Of a stretch of 64,000 nt of DNA, positions 19,137-27,834 are shown in pieces. The notes beneath the pieces were generated by a model. It was given only the letters and a program-made list of their open reading frames with translations, searched no databases and was not told the origin of the DNA. The stretch spans positions 248,001 through 312,000 of the forward strand of contig CAVSMD010000004.1 in the NCBI GenBank assembly GCA_963728995.1, given 5' to 3'. Position 1 is the stretch's first letter; each line of letters starts with the position of its first letter. The translations under genes were made by a program, and so were the position numbers. Source of the stretch: FEN-1219 sp963728995. Its GTDB lineage: Bacteria > Pseudomonadota > Gammaproteobacteria > Steroidobacterales > Rariloculaceae.

Positions 19137-21842
19137 ATGCCGGCCGAAGCGCGGCCCGATCCCGATGAGCTCTTGGCGCGCGTCCAGGCGGAGGAGGCGC
19201 GCGCGAACCGCGGCAAGCTCCGGATATTCTTCGGCGCGACGGCCGGCGTCGGCAAGACCTACGCGATGCTCGCTGCCGCACGCGCAGCGCGCTCCAACGG
19301 CACAGAGGTCGTGATCGGTTACATCGAGCCGCACGGCCGCGCCGAGACGGAACAGCTCATGGAAGACCTCGAGACGATAACGCCGCTCGCGATCCGCTAC
19401 CGCGGTATCGTGCGGCGCGAATTCGACCTCGACGCCTCGCTCGCGCGCCATCCCGTCGTTCTGCTCGTCGACGAGCTCGCCCACTCCAACGTCGTGGGCG
19501 GCGAGCCCGCGCCGCGCCACCCGAAGCGCTGGCAAGACATCGAGGAACTGCTCGAGGCCGGCATCGACGTCTGGACGACCGTGAACGTGCAGCATCTCGA
19601 GAGCCTGAACGACCTCGTGACGCAGATCACGGGCGTCAAGCAACGCGAGACCGTGCCTGACCGCGTATTCGATCGCGCCAACGAGATCGAGCTCATCGAC
19701 CTCCCACCCGATGATCTGCTCGCGCGGCTCAAGGCGGGTAAGGTTTACTTGCCCGAAGAAGCGCGTCACGCGACCGACCGCTTTTTCCGCCTGTCGAACC
19801 TGATCGCCCTCCGCGAGCTCACGTTGCGCCACATGACGAGCCGCGTCGAGGCCGCTGCCCGCGAATCGCTCGCGGGCGATCGCACCTCGCGCGAGTGGCT
19901 CGCGCGCGAGCAACTGCTCGTGGCGATCGGGCCGGACACTCAGGCCGAGCAGCTCGTTCGCGCGGGCAAGCGGATGGCGGACGCCCTGTCCGCGGGCTGG
20001 ACTGTGGTGTACGTCGAGACCCCGTGGCTGCAACGGTTGAGCGAGGCCGAACGCGATCGGCGCATCGATCTCCTGCGGCTCGCGGAGTCCCTCGGCGCGG
20101 AGACCGTCACGCTCGACGGCCCGACCGCGGGTGCCACGCTCGCGGAATACGCGCTCACCCGCAAAGCGACACGCGTGCTCGTCGGAACGCCGAAGCGCAA
20201 GGGCGTACGCGCGTTGCTACGCCGCTCAACCGCGACCGAGCTCCTCAGGCGCGCGAGCGGCTTCGACGTGATCTGCATCGCGCCCGGGGACGAGCCCCCC
20301 GCCACTCGCTCGCATGCATCGCTGCGTGGGCCGCTCCCGGAGATCGCCCACGCGGCGCGAGTGCACCGCTACGCCTGGGCCGCCGGCATCTCGCTCGTCT
20401 GCACCGCACTCGCGTGGGCGATGTATCCGTACTTCGAGCTGTCGAATCTGGTAATGGTCTATCTGCTCGGCGTGACGGTGGCGGGCCTGCGGCTCGGGCG
20501 GCGCCCGTCGGTGCTCACGGCCTTGCTCAACGTGGTCGCATTCGATGTCTTCTTCGTGCCGCCGCGCTTTACGTTCGCGGTCTCAGACGTGCAGTACGTC
20601 GTGACTTTCGGCGTGATGCTCACGATCGGTCTCGTGATCGGCACGCTGATGTCGAGCGTGCGCCAGCAAACGCGCGTCGCAGGCGCACGCGAACGCCGTA
20701 CCGCGCTGCTATATGCGATGAGCCGCGAGCTCGCCGGCACGCGCGACTCCGCGAGCATGGCGCGCGTGGCGGTACGGCACGTCTCCGAAGTGTTTCAGTG
20801 CCGCACCTGCGTGCTGTTCCCGAATGCGGCCGGCAAGCTCGAGTACCCGAAGGCTCCGCCGATGGAAGGCTCGTATCGGCGAGCCGACCTTGCAGTCGCA
20901 CAATGGGTCTTCGACCATCGGCGACGCGCGGGACTCGGCTCCGATACGCTGCCGGCGACGCCCGCTCTGCATTTGCCGATCGACACGGGCCGCGAGACGC
21001 TCGGCGTGCTCGTGGTGCTGCCGTCGAACCCGCGCCGCGTGCTATTGCCGGAGCAACGTCATCTCCTCGAGACCTTCGCGGGTCAACTTGCCCTCGCGCT
21101 CGAGCGCGCACGGCTCGCGGAAGCGGCCGAAGGCGCGCGCGTCGCCGCAGAGGCCGAGAACTTGAGGAATACGTTGCTCGCGTCGATCTCACACGACTTG
21201 CGCACACCGCTCGCCGTGATGGCGGGCGCCGGCAGCGCGCTCGCCACACGCGGCACGGAGCTCGACGACGCGACCCGCACCGCGCTCGCACGCTCGATCG
21301 AGACCAAGGCGCGGGAAATGTCGGGCCTCGTCTCGAACGTGCTCGATCTCACGCGCTTCGACGCGGGCGAAGTCGTGCTGCGGCGTGACGCAGAACAGCT
21401 AGAGGACCTCGTCGACGCCGCGCTGCAGCAGCATGAGGACGCGCTCGCCCAGCATCCCGTCGACGTGCGGATCCCGGGCGACCTGCCGGCCGTCGACGTC
21501 GACCCGGGCCTCGTCGTTCAGCTGTTCGGAAACCTGTTCGACAACGCGGCGAAGTACACGCCGCCCGGCGCGCGAGTGTCCGTAGCCGCCGTCGTCGACG
21601 GGCCGTTCGTCCGCGTGACCGTGGACGACGAGGGCCCGGGCCTGCCACCGGGCGATCCCGCCCGCCTCTTCGACAAGTTTCGCCGCGGCAGTCGCGAGGC
21701 GACGATCGTCGGGGCGGGCTTGGGGCTCGCGATCTGCCGCGCGATCGCGCTGGCCCACGGTGGCACGATCGAGGCCCGGCGCCGCCCGGAGCGCGGAACG
21801 CGGTTCGAGCTGACTCTGCCAATCGCGGAGCCGCAGCCATGA
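19137..21842 (+). CDS. kdpD: KdpD, potassium/osmotic-stress sensor histidine kinase
   Basis: This is the membrane sensor kinase that phosphorylates KdpE when potassium is scarce. Its 901 residues match E. coli KdpD (894). The N-terminal KdpD domain (about 20-230) carries Walker A FGATAGVGKTYAML and the conserved WQDIEELLEAGIDVWTTVNVQHLESLND. A universal-stress-protein-like domain follows (about 255-375). Four close helices lie at about 405-500 (WAAGISLVCTALAWAMY onward). Then come a GAF-like segment (about 530-660) and the HisKA box ISHDLRTPLAVMAG with His686. The ATPase shows LFGNLFDNAAKYTPPG, VDDEGPGLPPGD and GAGLGLAICRAIA. It is preceded by ACGAGAGG and overlaps kdpE by four bases, so the pair is coupled. 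Confidence 0.96.
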   Translation: MPAEARPDPDELLARVQAEEARANRGKLRIFFGATAGVGKTYAMLAAARAARSNGTEVVIGYIEPHGRAETEQLMEDLETITPLAIRYRGIVRREFDLDASLARHPVVLLVDELAHSNVVGGEPAPRHPKRWQDIEELLEAGIDVWTTVNVQHLESLNDLVTQITGVKQRETVPDRVFDRANEIELIDLPPDDLLARLKAGKVYLPEEARHATDRFFRLSNLIALRELTLRHMTSRVEAAARESLAGDRTSREWLAREQLLVAIGPDTQAEQLVRAGKRMADALSAGWTVVYVETPWLQRLSEAERDRRIDLLRLAESLGAETVTLDGPTAGATLAEYALTRKATRVLVGTPKRKGVRALLRRSTATELLRRASGFDVICIAPGDEPPATRSHASLRGPLPEIAHAARVHRYAWAAGISLVCTALAWAMYPYFELSNLVMVYLLGVTVAGLRLGRRPSVLTALLNVVAFDVFFVPPRFTFAVSDVQYVVTFGVMLTIGLVIGTLMSSVRQQTRVAGARERRTALLYAMSRELAGTRDSASMARVAVRHVSEVFQCRTCVLFPNAAGKLEYPKAPPMEGSYRRADLAVAQWVFDHRRRAGLGSDTLPATPALHLPIDTGRETLGVLVVLPSNPRRVLLPEQRHLLETFAGQLALALERARLAEAAEGARVAAEAENLRNTLLASISHDLRTPLAVMAGAGSALATRGTELDDATRTALARSIETKAREMSGLVSNVLDLTRFDAGEVVLRRDAEQLEDLVDAALQQHEDALAQHPVDVRIPGDLPAVDVDPGLVVQLFGNLFDNAAKYTPPGARVSVAAVVDGPFVRVTVDDEGPGLPPGDPARLFDKFRRGSREATIVGAGLGLAICRAIALAHGGTIEARRRPERGTRFELTLPIAEPQP

Positions 21843-22528
21843 CGCAGGCCATGCACCAGATCCTGGTAGTCGAGGACGAGCCCGGCATCCGCCAGGTGCT
21901 TCGCGTGCTGCTCGAGGCCGAACGCTATCGCGTCGTCGAGGCGGCAACGGCCGAGCGCGCCGATATCGAAGCGCGGTCGCACAAACCCGACCTCATGATC
22001 GTCGATCTCGGCTTGCCGGACGGCGACGGGCTAGAGGTGATCCGGCGCGTACGCGCCTGGTCGCCGATGCCCGTGATCGTGCTGTCGGCGCGCACGCTCG
22101 AGAGTCAGAAGATCGCGGCACTCGACGCCGGAGCCGACGACTACGTAACCAAGCCGTTCAACGCGGGCGAGCTGCTGGCGCGTGTCCGAGCCGGCATACG
22201 CCGCAGCGTGCACGGGCCCGGCGAGCCCGCCACCGTGCGTGTCGGCCAGGTCGAGATCGACCTCGCGCGACGCGAAGCGCATGGCCCCGCGGGCGACGTT
22301 CATCTCACGCCGCTGGAGTACCGGCTGCTCGAGAGTTTCGTTCGCCATTCCGGCATGATCGTCCGCCAGGCGCAGTTGCTTCGGGAGGTCTGGGGGCCGG
22401 ATCGCAGCGGCGACTCTCGCAGCTTGCGCGTCTGCGTCAAGAACCTTCGCGAGAAGCTCGAGCCCGATCCGCATCGGCCACGGCATTTCGTGACGGAGAT
22501 TGGGCTCGGCTACCGTTTTCGCGCCTAG
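21839..22528 (+). CDS. kdpE: KdpE, OmpR-family response regulator of kdp operon
   Basis: This is the DNA-binding partner of KdpD that turns on kdp transcription. Its 229 residues have a receiver domain (ILVVEDEPGIRQVLRVLLEAE, phospho-acceptor Asp56 in LMIVDLGLPDGDGLEV, switch Ser in VIVLSART, and conserved Lys in DDYVTKPFNAGELLARVRA). A winged-helix domain follows (HLTPLEYRLLESFVRHSGMIVRQAQLLREVWGP, SLRVCVKNLREKLEPDPHRPRHFVTEIGLGYRF). The start overlaps the kdpD stop (ATGA). Gene order kdpFABCDE on one strand suggests one transcript. A gap of 146 bp follows before trkH. Confidence 0.96.
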   Translation: MTQAMHQILVVEDEPGIRQVLRVLLEAERYRVVEAATAERADIEARSHKPDLMIVDLGLPDGDGLEVIRRVRAWSPMPVIVLSARTLESQKIAALDAGADDYVTKPFNAGELLARVRAGIRRSVHGPGEPATVRVGQVEIDLARREAHGPAGDVHLTPLEYRLLESFVRHSGMIVRQAQLLREVWGPDRSGDSRSLRVCVKNLREKLEPDPHRPRHFVTEIGLGYRFRA

Positions 22529-22674
22529 TCGAAGCCGCCCGCAACACAGCCGCATACGGCACGGGATGGGTCGCGCGCCGCGGATCCGAAAAGCTCACAC
22601 CGCGCTCACACGTGGTCCGATATCGTCCTCGGCTGGGGGATCTCCCCGGAGAGCATCGGTACAGGTAGCGCGAA

Positions 22675-24213
22675 GTGGCACAATCGCGGACTCCGTCTCG
22701 CGCTATCAATGACGACCTCCCAGCAACGAGCGCGAAGCAAGGCGGGTTGATCGGGGCCCTGCTGCCTATCGTCAACGTGCTCGCGGCCATCGTGGTGGCT
22801 TTCAGCGCCACGATGCTGATTCCGCTCGTCGTTGCGGCGCTCGCCGACGACGACCCGGCAATGCCGGCGTTCATGCTCGCCATCGCCATCGGCGTTGCCG
22901 TCGGTGCGATAGCCTGGGTGCTGACGCGCAACTGCAAACGAGAGCTAAGAACGCGGGACGGCGTTCTGCTGGTTGCCCTGACATGGTCGCTCCTCCCCTT
23001 GGTTGCCTGCCTGCCCTTGCTGCTGCACTTCGGCGACAAGCTCAGTTTCACCGACGCGTACTTCGAGATGGCGTCTGCGCTGACGACGACCGGCGCGACG
23101 ATCTTCACCGGACTGGACACCATGCCTCCTTCGATCAATCTCTGGCGGCATCTCGTGAGCTGGTTCGGCGGGATGGGGATCATCGTGCTCGCCGTCGCCA
23201 TTCTGCCGTTGCTTGGTGTCGGCGGGATGCAGCTGTTCAAGGCCGAAACGCCCGGTCCGATGAAAGACAGCAAGCTCACGCCGCGCATCGAGCAGACGGC
23301 AAAGGCGCTCTGGCTCGTGTACGCAGGTATCACGGCGGCCTGCGCGGTGTGCCTGCGCGCGGTGGGCATGAGCTGGTTCGACGCGGTCTGCCACGCCTTC
23401 TCGGCCATGGCGCTCGGTGGGTTCTCCACGCACGACGCGAGCGTCGGCTATTTCAATTCACCGGCGATCGAGGCCGTTCTGACGTTCTTTCAGATCGTAG
23501 CCGCGCTGAACTTCGCCACGCACTTCGTCGCTTGGAACTCGCGGAGCCTGCGCGCGTATCTGCACGACACGGAAGCCAAGTGGGTGCTCGGACTACTCGC
23601 CGTCAGCTGCGCCGGCGCCGCCGCGTACCTCGATGTCACTGGCACCTACAGTAGCTTGGGCGAAGCGATCCGCCACGCGACGTTCAACGTCGTGACGATC
23701 GCGACCGACTGCGGCTACGCCACGCAGAACTTCGCCGCGTGGCCGGCGTTCGTGCCGATGTGGATGCTGTTCCTGAGCTGCGTCACCGTGAGCTCAGGGT
23801 CGACGGGCGGTGGCATCAAGATGATCCGATTGCTCGTCATCGGCCGACAGGCCGCGAATCAGCTGAAGCAGCTGACGCACCCGCGTGCGATCCTGCCTCT
23901 GCGGATCGGCGGTCGAACGATGCCGGACAGCCTACCCGCCGCGGTGCTGGGCTTCACGTTCTTGTACTTCGCCATGGTAGTGACCTTGACGTTCGCGCTG
24001 CTGCTCTCCGGTTTGGACTTCGTCACGGCCTTCAGCGCCATCATCGCGTGTATCAACAACATGGGTCCGGGCCTGGGAACCGTCGGGCCGTCGACGAACT
24101 ATGCGAGCCTGACGGATCTGCAGAGCTGGGTCTGCACGCTCGCAATGCTTCTCGGGCGCCTGGAAATCTTTCCGATCCTGGTGCTCGTGACGCCCGATTT
24201 CTGGCGAAGATAG
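22675..24213 (+). CDS. trkH: TrkH-family potassium uptake channel subunit
   Basis: This is the ion-conducting subunit of the Trk low-affinity potassium uptake system (superfamily of K+ transporters). The GTG at 22675 gives 512 residues. Pore loops are visible in order: ALTTTGATIFTGLDTMPP (about 133-150), FSAMALGGFSTHDASVGYFNSP (about 242-263), FNVVTIATDCGYATQNFAAWP (about 338-358) and IACINNMGPGLGTVGPSTNYASL (about 456-478), each with the filter glycine. About ten helices surround them. SCVTVSSGSTGGGIKMIRLL is the typical Trk glycine-rich link, and the end LLGRLEIFPILVLVTPDFWRR is the TrkH C-terminus. No trkA (NAD-binding regulator) is beside it, so a partner must be elsewhere. Its place after kdpDE points to joint potassium homeostasis. 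Confidence 0.93.
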   Translation: MAQSRTPSRAINDDLPATSAKQGGLIGALLPIVNVLAAIVVAFSATMLIPLVVAALADDDPAMPAFMLAIAIGVAVGAIAWVLTRNCKRELRTRDGVLLVALTWSLLPLVACLPLLLHFGDKLSFTDAYFEMASALTTTGATIFTGLDTMPPSINLWRHLVSWFGGMGIIVLAVAILPLLGVGGMQLFKAETPGPMKDSKLTPRIEQTAKALWLVYAGITAACAVCLRAVGMSWFDAVCHAFSAMALGGFSTHDASVGYFNSPAIEAVLTFFQIVAALNFATHFVAWNSRSLRAYLHDTEAKWVLGLLAVSCAGAAAYLDVTGTYSSLGEAIRHATFNVVTIATDCGYATQNFAAWPAFVPMWMLFLSCVTVSSGSTGGGIKMIRLLVIGRQAANQLKQLTHPRAILPLRIGGRTMPDSLPAAVLGFTFLYFAMVVTLTFALLLSGLDFVTAFSAIIACINNMGPGLGTVGPSTNYASLTDLQSWVCTLAMLLGRLEIFPILVLVTPDFWRR

Positions 24214-24219
24214 ACGAAG

Positions 24220-24381
24220 ATGGGCTCTTCTCTCTGCGGCGCCGAAATGGAAATCCGCGCGCAGCTGTTGATGGATCTCGCGCAGTGGCTGGAGAAGGGC
24301 TGCATGACACAAGCGGCGGCTGCCAAGGTGCTGGCTGTTACCTTAGGAACGGCGAGCATTTGGAGCGATAGCCCGCAATAG
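24220..24381 (+). pseudogene. Truncated XRE/HigA-type helix-turn-helix antitoxin fragment
   Basis: This short frame starts six bases after the trkH stop. It reads EMEIRAQLLMDLAQWLEK followed by GCMTQAAAAKVLAVT, then drifts into unrelated residues and stops at 24381. The readable part is the first two helices of an HTH_37/HigA-2-like XRE domain, where the family would continue with a VSDIKRGK recognition-helix segment. That second half is missing in all frames, so this is a remnant. It sits next to other toxin-antitoxin debris on the opposite strand. Assignment rests on about 33 residues. Confidence 0.5.
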
Positions 24382-24452
24382 ATGCCGAAACCGCGTTCAT
24401 GTTCACCGCTACTGTCATGCAACGACGCTCGGCCGGTTCACAGCAGCCATGC

Positions 24453-24800
24453 TCAGGCAGGCTCGACGGCGACACCCAGCCCATTGGCCGCCTCGCGCAC
24501 GCGCTCGTCGAGGCTCAGCAGCCGGAGGCCGACGGCCGCGGAACGCGCGACGAGAAGCGATGCCAGGTGGATGGCATCGAGTGTCCGAATCGGGTCACCC
24601 GGAAACGGGCTGACGCGCGCGATCGACTATCTCGGCCGCGATTCGCCAGGCTTGCCAATGAGCAGCAGCCGAGACGGGTGCGCCCGACGGTCGGCGGTTT
24701 CGGCCTCCGTCAGTTCCTAGAGCGCCACCGCCCGCAACAACACGCGATCACACTCGATCAGGGTCAGGTCAGACGAGACGATGACTTCGGCATCGCCGAG
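24453..24800 (-). pseudogene. VapC-like PIN-domain toxin, truncated and with stops
   Basis: This is the remnant of a PIN-domain ribonuclease toxin. The minus strand reads LGDAEVIVSSDLTLIECDRVLLRAVAL, which is the second helix region of a PIN fold with its conserved Glu. It is followed by an in-frame TAG, then ELTEAETADRRA, another TAG, and finally DPIRTLDAIHLASLLVARS and LLSLDERVREAANGLG, which is the PIN C-terminal half with its catalytic Asp. The N-terminal strand with the first catalytic Asp (normally DTSALLK) is absent. The upstream antitoxin gene instead runs straight into the middle of the PIN domain. The toxin is therefore surely inactive as written. The end is TGA at 24453. Confidence 0.65.
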
Positions 24801-25028
24801 TAGGCGGCGCACTGCGGGGGCGGTCGGAGCACCCAGGGTCAGGAGGCCCTGTCTCGCCAGCGCCTGAAGTCCCGTCGGTACCGACGGATCGCCGTGTGTT
24901 TGCCCCGGCGGCAGGAGCTCAGCCACGACTTCTCCCCGATCGGTCACCAAGACCCCCTCCCCCAGCCGCACGCGGCGAAGATATTCGCTCAGCTTGTTCT
25001 TGAGGTCGCGGACGCCGACGGTTTTCAT
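24717..25028 (-). CDS. Phd/YefM-type (VapB-like) antitoxin fused to toxin remnant
   Basis: The first 60 residues are a prevent-host-death type antitoxin: MKTVGVRDLKNKLSEYLRRV followed by GEGVLVTDRGEVVAELLPPG. This is a ribbon-helix DNA-binding domain that would repress its own operon and neutralise a PIN toxin. From about residue 70 the reading frame continues LTLGAPTAPAVRRLLGDAEV into PIN-domain sequence, to a stop after LLRAVAL at 24717. A deletion that removed the antitoxin C-terminus and the toxin N-terminus, joining the two in frame, explains it. The start at 25028 is the standard Met. Such a 103-residue chimera could still bind the operator. Whether it does is open. Confidence 0.7.
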   Translation of the reverse strand: MKTVGVRDLKNKLSEYLRRVRLGEGVLVTDRGEVVAELLPPGQTHGDPSVPTGLQALARQGLLTLGAPTAPAVRRLLGDAEVIVSSDLTLIECDRVLLRAVAL

Positions 25029-25137
25029 ACGGACGTATCGTAGCCACGTGTGAACGGCGGCGAGCGGAGTGCTGGTGCACGAGCGAAAACGAACGTCGCG
25101 TGCTCAGTATGCGCGCGCCCTCGGCATTGTCCGGGTT

Positions 25138-26757
25138 TCAGCCGCGGCGTTCTCGAGCGTCGCGCAAGTGTCGCGGCCATATGCCGCCGCGACCCGCGGA
25201 GATGATGCCGTTGGGATCGACAGCGTCCTTCAGCATCTCGCTGAATCGGCGCGAGGCATGATCGTTGAACGAGTATTGGCTCATGATGAGGTCTTGAAAG
25301 ATCGGCGGCGTCCGATACTCGCCCCAACCGTGCGCCGCGCCCGCGTTCGCAAGCCGCGTGAACGCCTCGCGCAACCGCTGGTTCGCTTGCGTATCCGTCC
25401 GCGAGACAGGCAGTCCCATGATGAAGATGAACGCGCGGTACATCCACGTCGCAGGCACGCTCGCCGGGTGCGTAAACGAAGCCATGCCGATCTCGCGGAA
25501 CGTCTCCGTGAAAACCTGCTGCGCCTCGAGCACGGCCGCACCGGTCTTCGGAATGACCGGCGAGAACCAAACTTCCCCGTCCCAGCCCGGCACTTCGGCG
25601 CTCTGCCGGCGCCCGATGTTGAAGATCTCTAGGTTCGGAATCCCCAGCGCAACCTTGTGCAGGCCTTCTGCCTTGTCCGCTGTGAGCGGAAACTCGAGCT
25701 CTCGATTGAGCTTGTGCACGGCGCCGGGGATCTCTCTGAGCAGGCGCTGCGCATAGTCCCAATTGGCGCGAACCGTTTCCTTCGGGCCGTAGAATTGCAA
25801 CTCGCAGCTGTAGTAACCCGTGCCGTTGTCACGCGACCAACGCTCGAGGTCGCGCGCTGCTTGCGCAAACGGGCGCTGGAGAATCTCTGCCACCTGCGGC
25901 TTGCCGAACTGCGCTTGCAGAGGGGTGCCGTAGTTCGGCATTCCGATGAGGCCCATGTGCTCCAGCTTGTTGACGATGTCGACGAGCGCGACGATGTCGT
26001 TGCGGCCGGGCACGGTCACGGTGCCGGAAAGGTAGGCTTCGGGCTCCGGCAACAGCCAGAAGCCCATCTTCGTCACGACGCCGAAGTTGCCCTGCGAGAA
26101 CAGCCCGTCGACATGCGGCCCGAAACCGTAGCGGTACTCGGCCCAAGTCGCGGCGCCGGGCAATGCACCCATACCCGTGCGCATGAGCTCACCGTTCGGC
26201 AGCACGACCTCCATGCCACAGTGCGAATTGAAGTGATCGCGATAATGGCCGTACGTGTAGCCGACGCCGTGATCGAGCGAATTCCCGATCAGGCTGCCCC
26301 AACCGGGATCCGGAGTATCGATCCATACCTTGAGCTTGCGCTGCTGGATGTACCGATACAGATCGAAATAGGACACACCGGGCTCGACGATCGCGAAATG
26401 GCGCTTGTCGTCGACCTCGATGACGCGATTCATTCGCTTGAGATCGAGCACCACGCTCCCGGAAAGATTCGGCGCGGAGCCGCCGTAGCCGAGATTCTTT
26501 CCCGTGGAGATCGGGTAGATCGGGATACGGTAGCGATTCGCCGTGCGAACGATTGCCTGCACCTGCTCGGCGCTCTCCGGAGCGACAGCGGCGGAGACCA
26601 GCTTCTCTAGGTCTTCGCCCCGTACCGGCGAATAGGCGTCCCGATATAGAGAGACGTCTTCGTCTTTCGTGAAGACCCATTCGGCGCCGACGGCACGCTC
26701 GAACTCGCGCAGAGCCGCCGCAAAATCGCGTTCATTGACGCCGGGCGGCAGTGCCAT
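25138..26757 (-). CDS. PchF/vanillyl-alcohol-oxidase-type FAD flavoprotein
   Basis: This is an FAD-dependent oxidoreductase of the VAO/4-cresol dehydrogenase family, which oxidises para-alkyl phenols. The start at 26757 has GGAGG 8 bases upstream inside the cytochrome gene, and gives 539 residues (family about 520-560). The PP-binding FAD domain shows PISTGKNLGYGGSAPNLSG, SVVLDLKRMNRVIEVD, FAIVEPGVSYFDLYRYI and GNSLDHGVGYTYGHYRDH. The substrate/cap domain carries VTKMGFWLLPEPEAY, GMPNYGTPLQAQFGKP and IFNIGRRQSAEVPGWDGEVWF. The C-terminus SQYSFNDHASRRFSEMLKDAVDPNGIISAGRGGIW is characteristic of PchF. The immediately upstream c-type cytochrome matches the PchC partner that receives electrons in 4-cresol dehydrogenase. 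Actual substrate cannot be told from sequence. Confidence 0.85.
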   Translation of the reverse strand: MALPPGVNERDFAAALREFERAVGAEWVFTKDEDVSLYRDAYSPVRGEDLEKLVSAAVAPESAEQVQAIVRTANRYRIPIYPISTGKNLGYGGSAPNLSGSVVLDLKRMNRVIEVDDKRHFAIVEPGVSYFDLYRYIQQRKLKVWIDTPDPGWGSLIGNSLDHGVGYTYGHYRDHFNSHCGMEVVLPNGELMRTGMGALPGAATWAEYRYGFGPHVDGLFSQGNFGVVTKMGFWLLPEPEAYLSGTVTVPGRNDIVALVDIVNKLEHMGLIGMPNYGTPLQAQFGKPQVAEILQRPFAQAARDLERWSRDNGTGYYSCELQFYGPKETVRANWDYAQRLLREIPGAVHKLNRELEFPLTADKAEGLHKVALGIPNLEIFNIGRRQSAEVPGWDGEVWFSPVIPKTGAAVLEAQQVFTETFREIGMASFTHPASVPATWMYRAFIFIMGLPVSRTDTQANQRLREAFTRLANAGAAHGWGEYRTPPIFQDLIMSQYSFNDHASRRFSEMLKDAVDPNGIISAGRGGIWPRHLRDARERRG

Positions 26758-26759
26758 CA

Positions 26760-27194
26760 CTAGCCTCCTGAGTTGCGCGTGAGATAGCGGGCAAGCGCCT
26801 CGAGGTCGGCGTTGCTGATCTCGGTGGGCCTGAAGAATGGCATCATCGAGATGCCCTCGCGGACCCAATGCTTGACGAGCTCTGGCGTCATGTCGGTCCG
26901 TTCCGCGAGTGCCGCAGGGAGCGAACCGCGATACTTTGCCGCGAGCGCTGCCGTGCCAGGCTTCACCATTTCGGGCCCGTGGCACGCCCTGCACCAATAG
27001 TTGAACACCGCCTCGCCGCGGGCGATGAGCTCCGCACGCTGAGTCGGCGGCTCTCGTAATATTCCGAGCTCACGCGACGTCTGGCCATCCTCGGCAACCT
27101 GACTCCAAGCGTTCTGCGCCCCGGCCATCATCGCGCAGAGCAGGCCGATCCGCAGATAGCTCGTGACTCCCACGGGACGGCTCGTTTGGAACAT
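26760..27194 (-). CDS. Periplasmic c-type cytochrome, PchC-like partner of the flavoprotein
   Basis: This is a 144-residue exported monoheme cytochrome. Residues 1-32 form a signal peptide (YLRIGLLCAMMAGAQNAWSQ). The heme site is Cys68-Arg-Ala-Cys71-His72 followed by GPEMVKPG, and the distal Met is probably in GISMMPFF near 119. The end, NADLEALARYLTRNS, is a normal cytochrome c helix. It lies two bases before the flavoprotein start and carries that gene's ribosome-binding site, so the two are co-translated. This matches the electron-accepting subunit of p-cresol methylhydroxylase-type enzymes. Start at 27194. Confidence 0.85.
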   Translation of the reverse strand: MFQTSRPVGVTSYLRIGLLCAMMAGAQNAWSQVAEDGQTSRELGILREPPTQRAELIARGEAVFNYWCRACHGPEMVKPGTAALAAKYRGSLPAALAERTDMTPELVKHWVREGISMMPFFRPTEISNADLEALARYLTRNSGG

Positions 27195-27292
27195 GGCGGA
27201 TGATTATGGCACGCCTCATCGCGCGCAACCTCATCGTCAGCATCACGCGGTAGCGTCGAAGCCCCTACTGCGGCGCGGCGGGCGAACACTCC

Positions 27293-27739
27293 GTGATATC
27301 GGGTCAAGTGCACCCGCGGGGGTGGTACGAGGGCCGACAGAACGCTTGGGGCGGAACTCGTTCGGGCGGCGCGACGGACTACGAGTTTGCGCGCCCCGCC
27401 GGAAAGTGCGCGAGCGCGGTGCGCATGACGTTCGCACGATTGGTTGGCAAGGTTCGCGAGAGCAAGCTCGAGATGCTGGACTCGTCGAAGCGCAACGGGA
27501 CCTTCCCATTGACGCTCGAGACGTGGTTTTGTCATCGCCCCGTGCGCGGCGAGCCTTGCGGCGTCTGCAACCCCTGCACATACTCCATCGAGGAGGGCAT
27601 GCAATTCCGCCTCTCGAAGGCGGCTTTGCGGCGAAATCGCTGGCGTCGGTCGAAGTTGAGGCGGGCTTTGAGCCAGGTCAAGGCTGCCACCTATGGCCGG
27701 TTTCGCAAGGTCGTAGCAAAGCCACATCCGACACCATAG
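27293..27739 (+). pseudogene. C-terminal remnant of a QueC-like PP-loop protein
   Basis: The 148-codon frame is poorly structured at first, but from about residue 75 it reads PLTLETWFCHRPVRGEPCGVCNPCTYSIEEGMQFRLSK. This resembles the zinc-binding tail of 7-cyano-7-deazaguanine synthase-like proteins: a WFC-x-x-P motif, then PCG-x-C-x-x-C. The body preceding it (LVGKVRESKLEMLDSSKRNG) fits the helix before that tail. The PP-loop (SGGLDS) and the N-terminal two thirds are absent in all frames upstream, where the opposite-strand cytochrome gene begins. So I read it as a leftover 3' end. It may instead be a short zinc-binding protein. Moderate to low certainty. Confidence 0.4.
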
Positions 27740-27834
27740 AATCGCGCGATGATGAGCCGCCTGCCTCGTCGCGTTCCGGCGCTGCTCGGCTCCCCATGGG
27801 CTAGCGCCCGCTCATCGCTCACCTCCGTTCTTTT

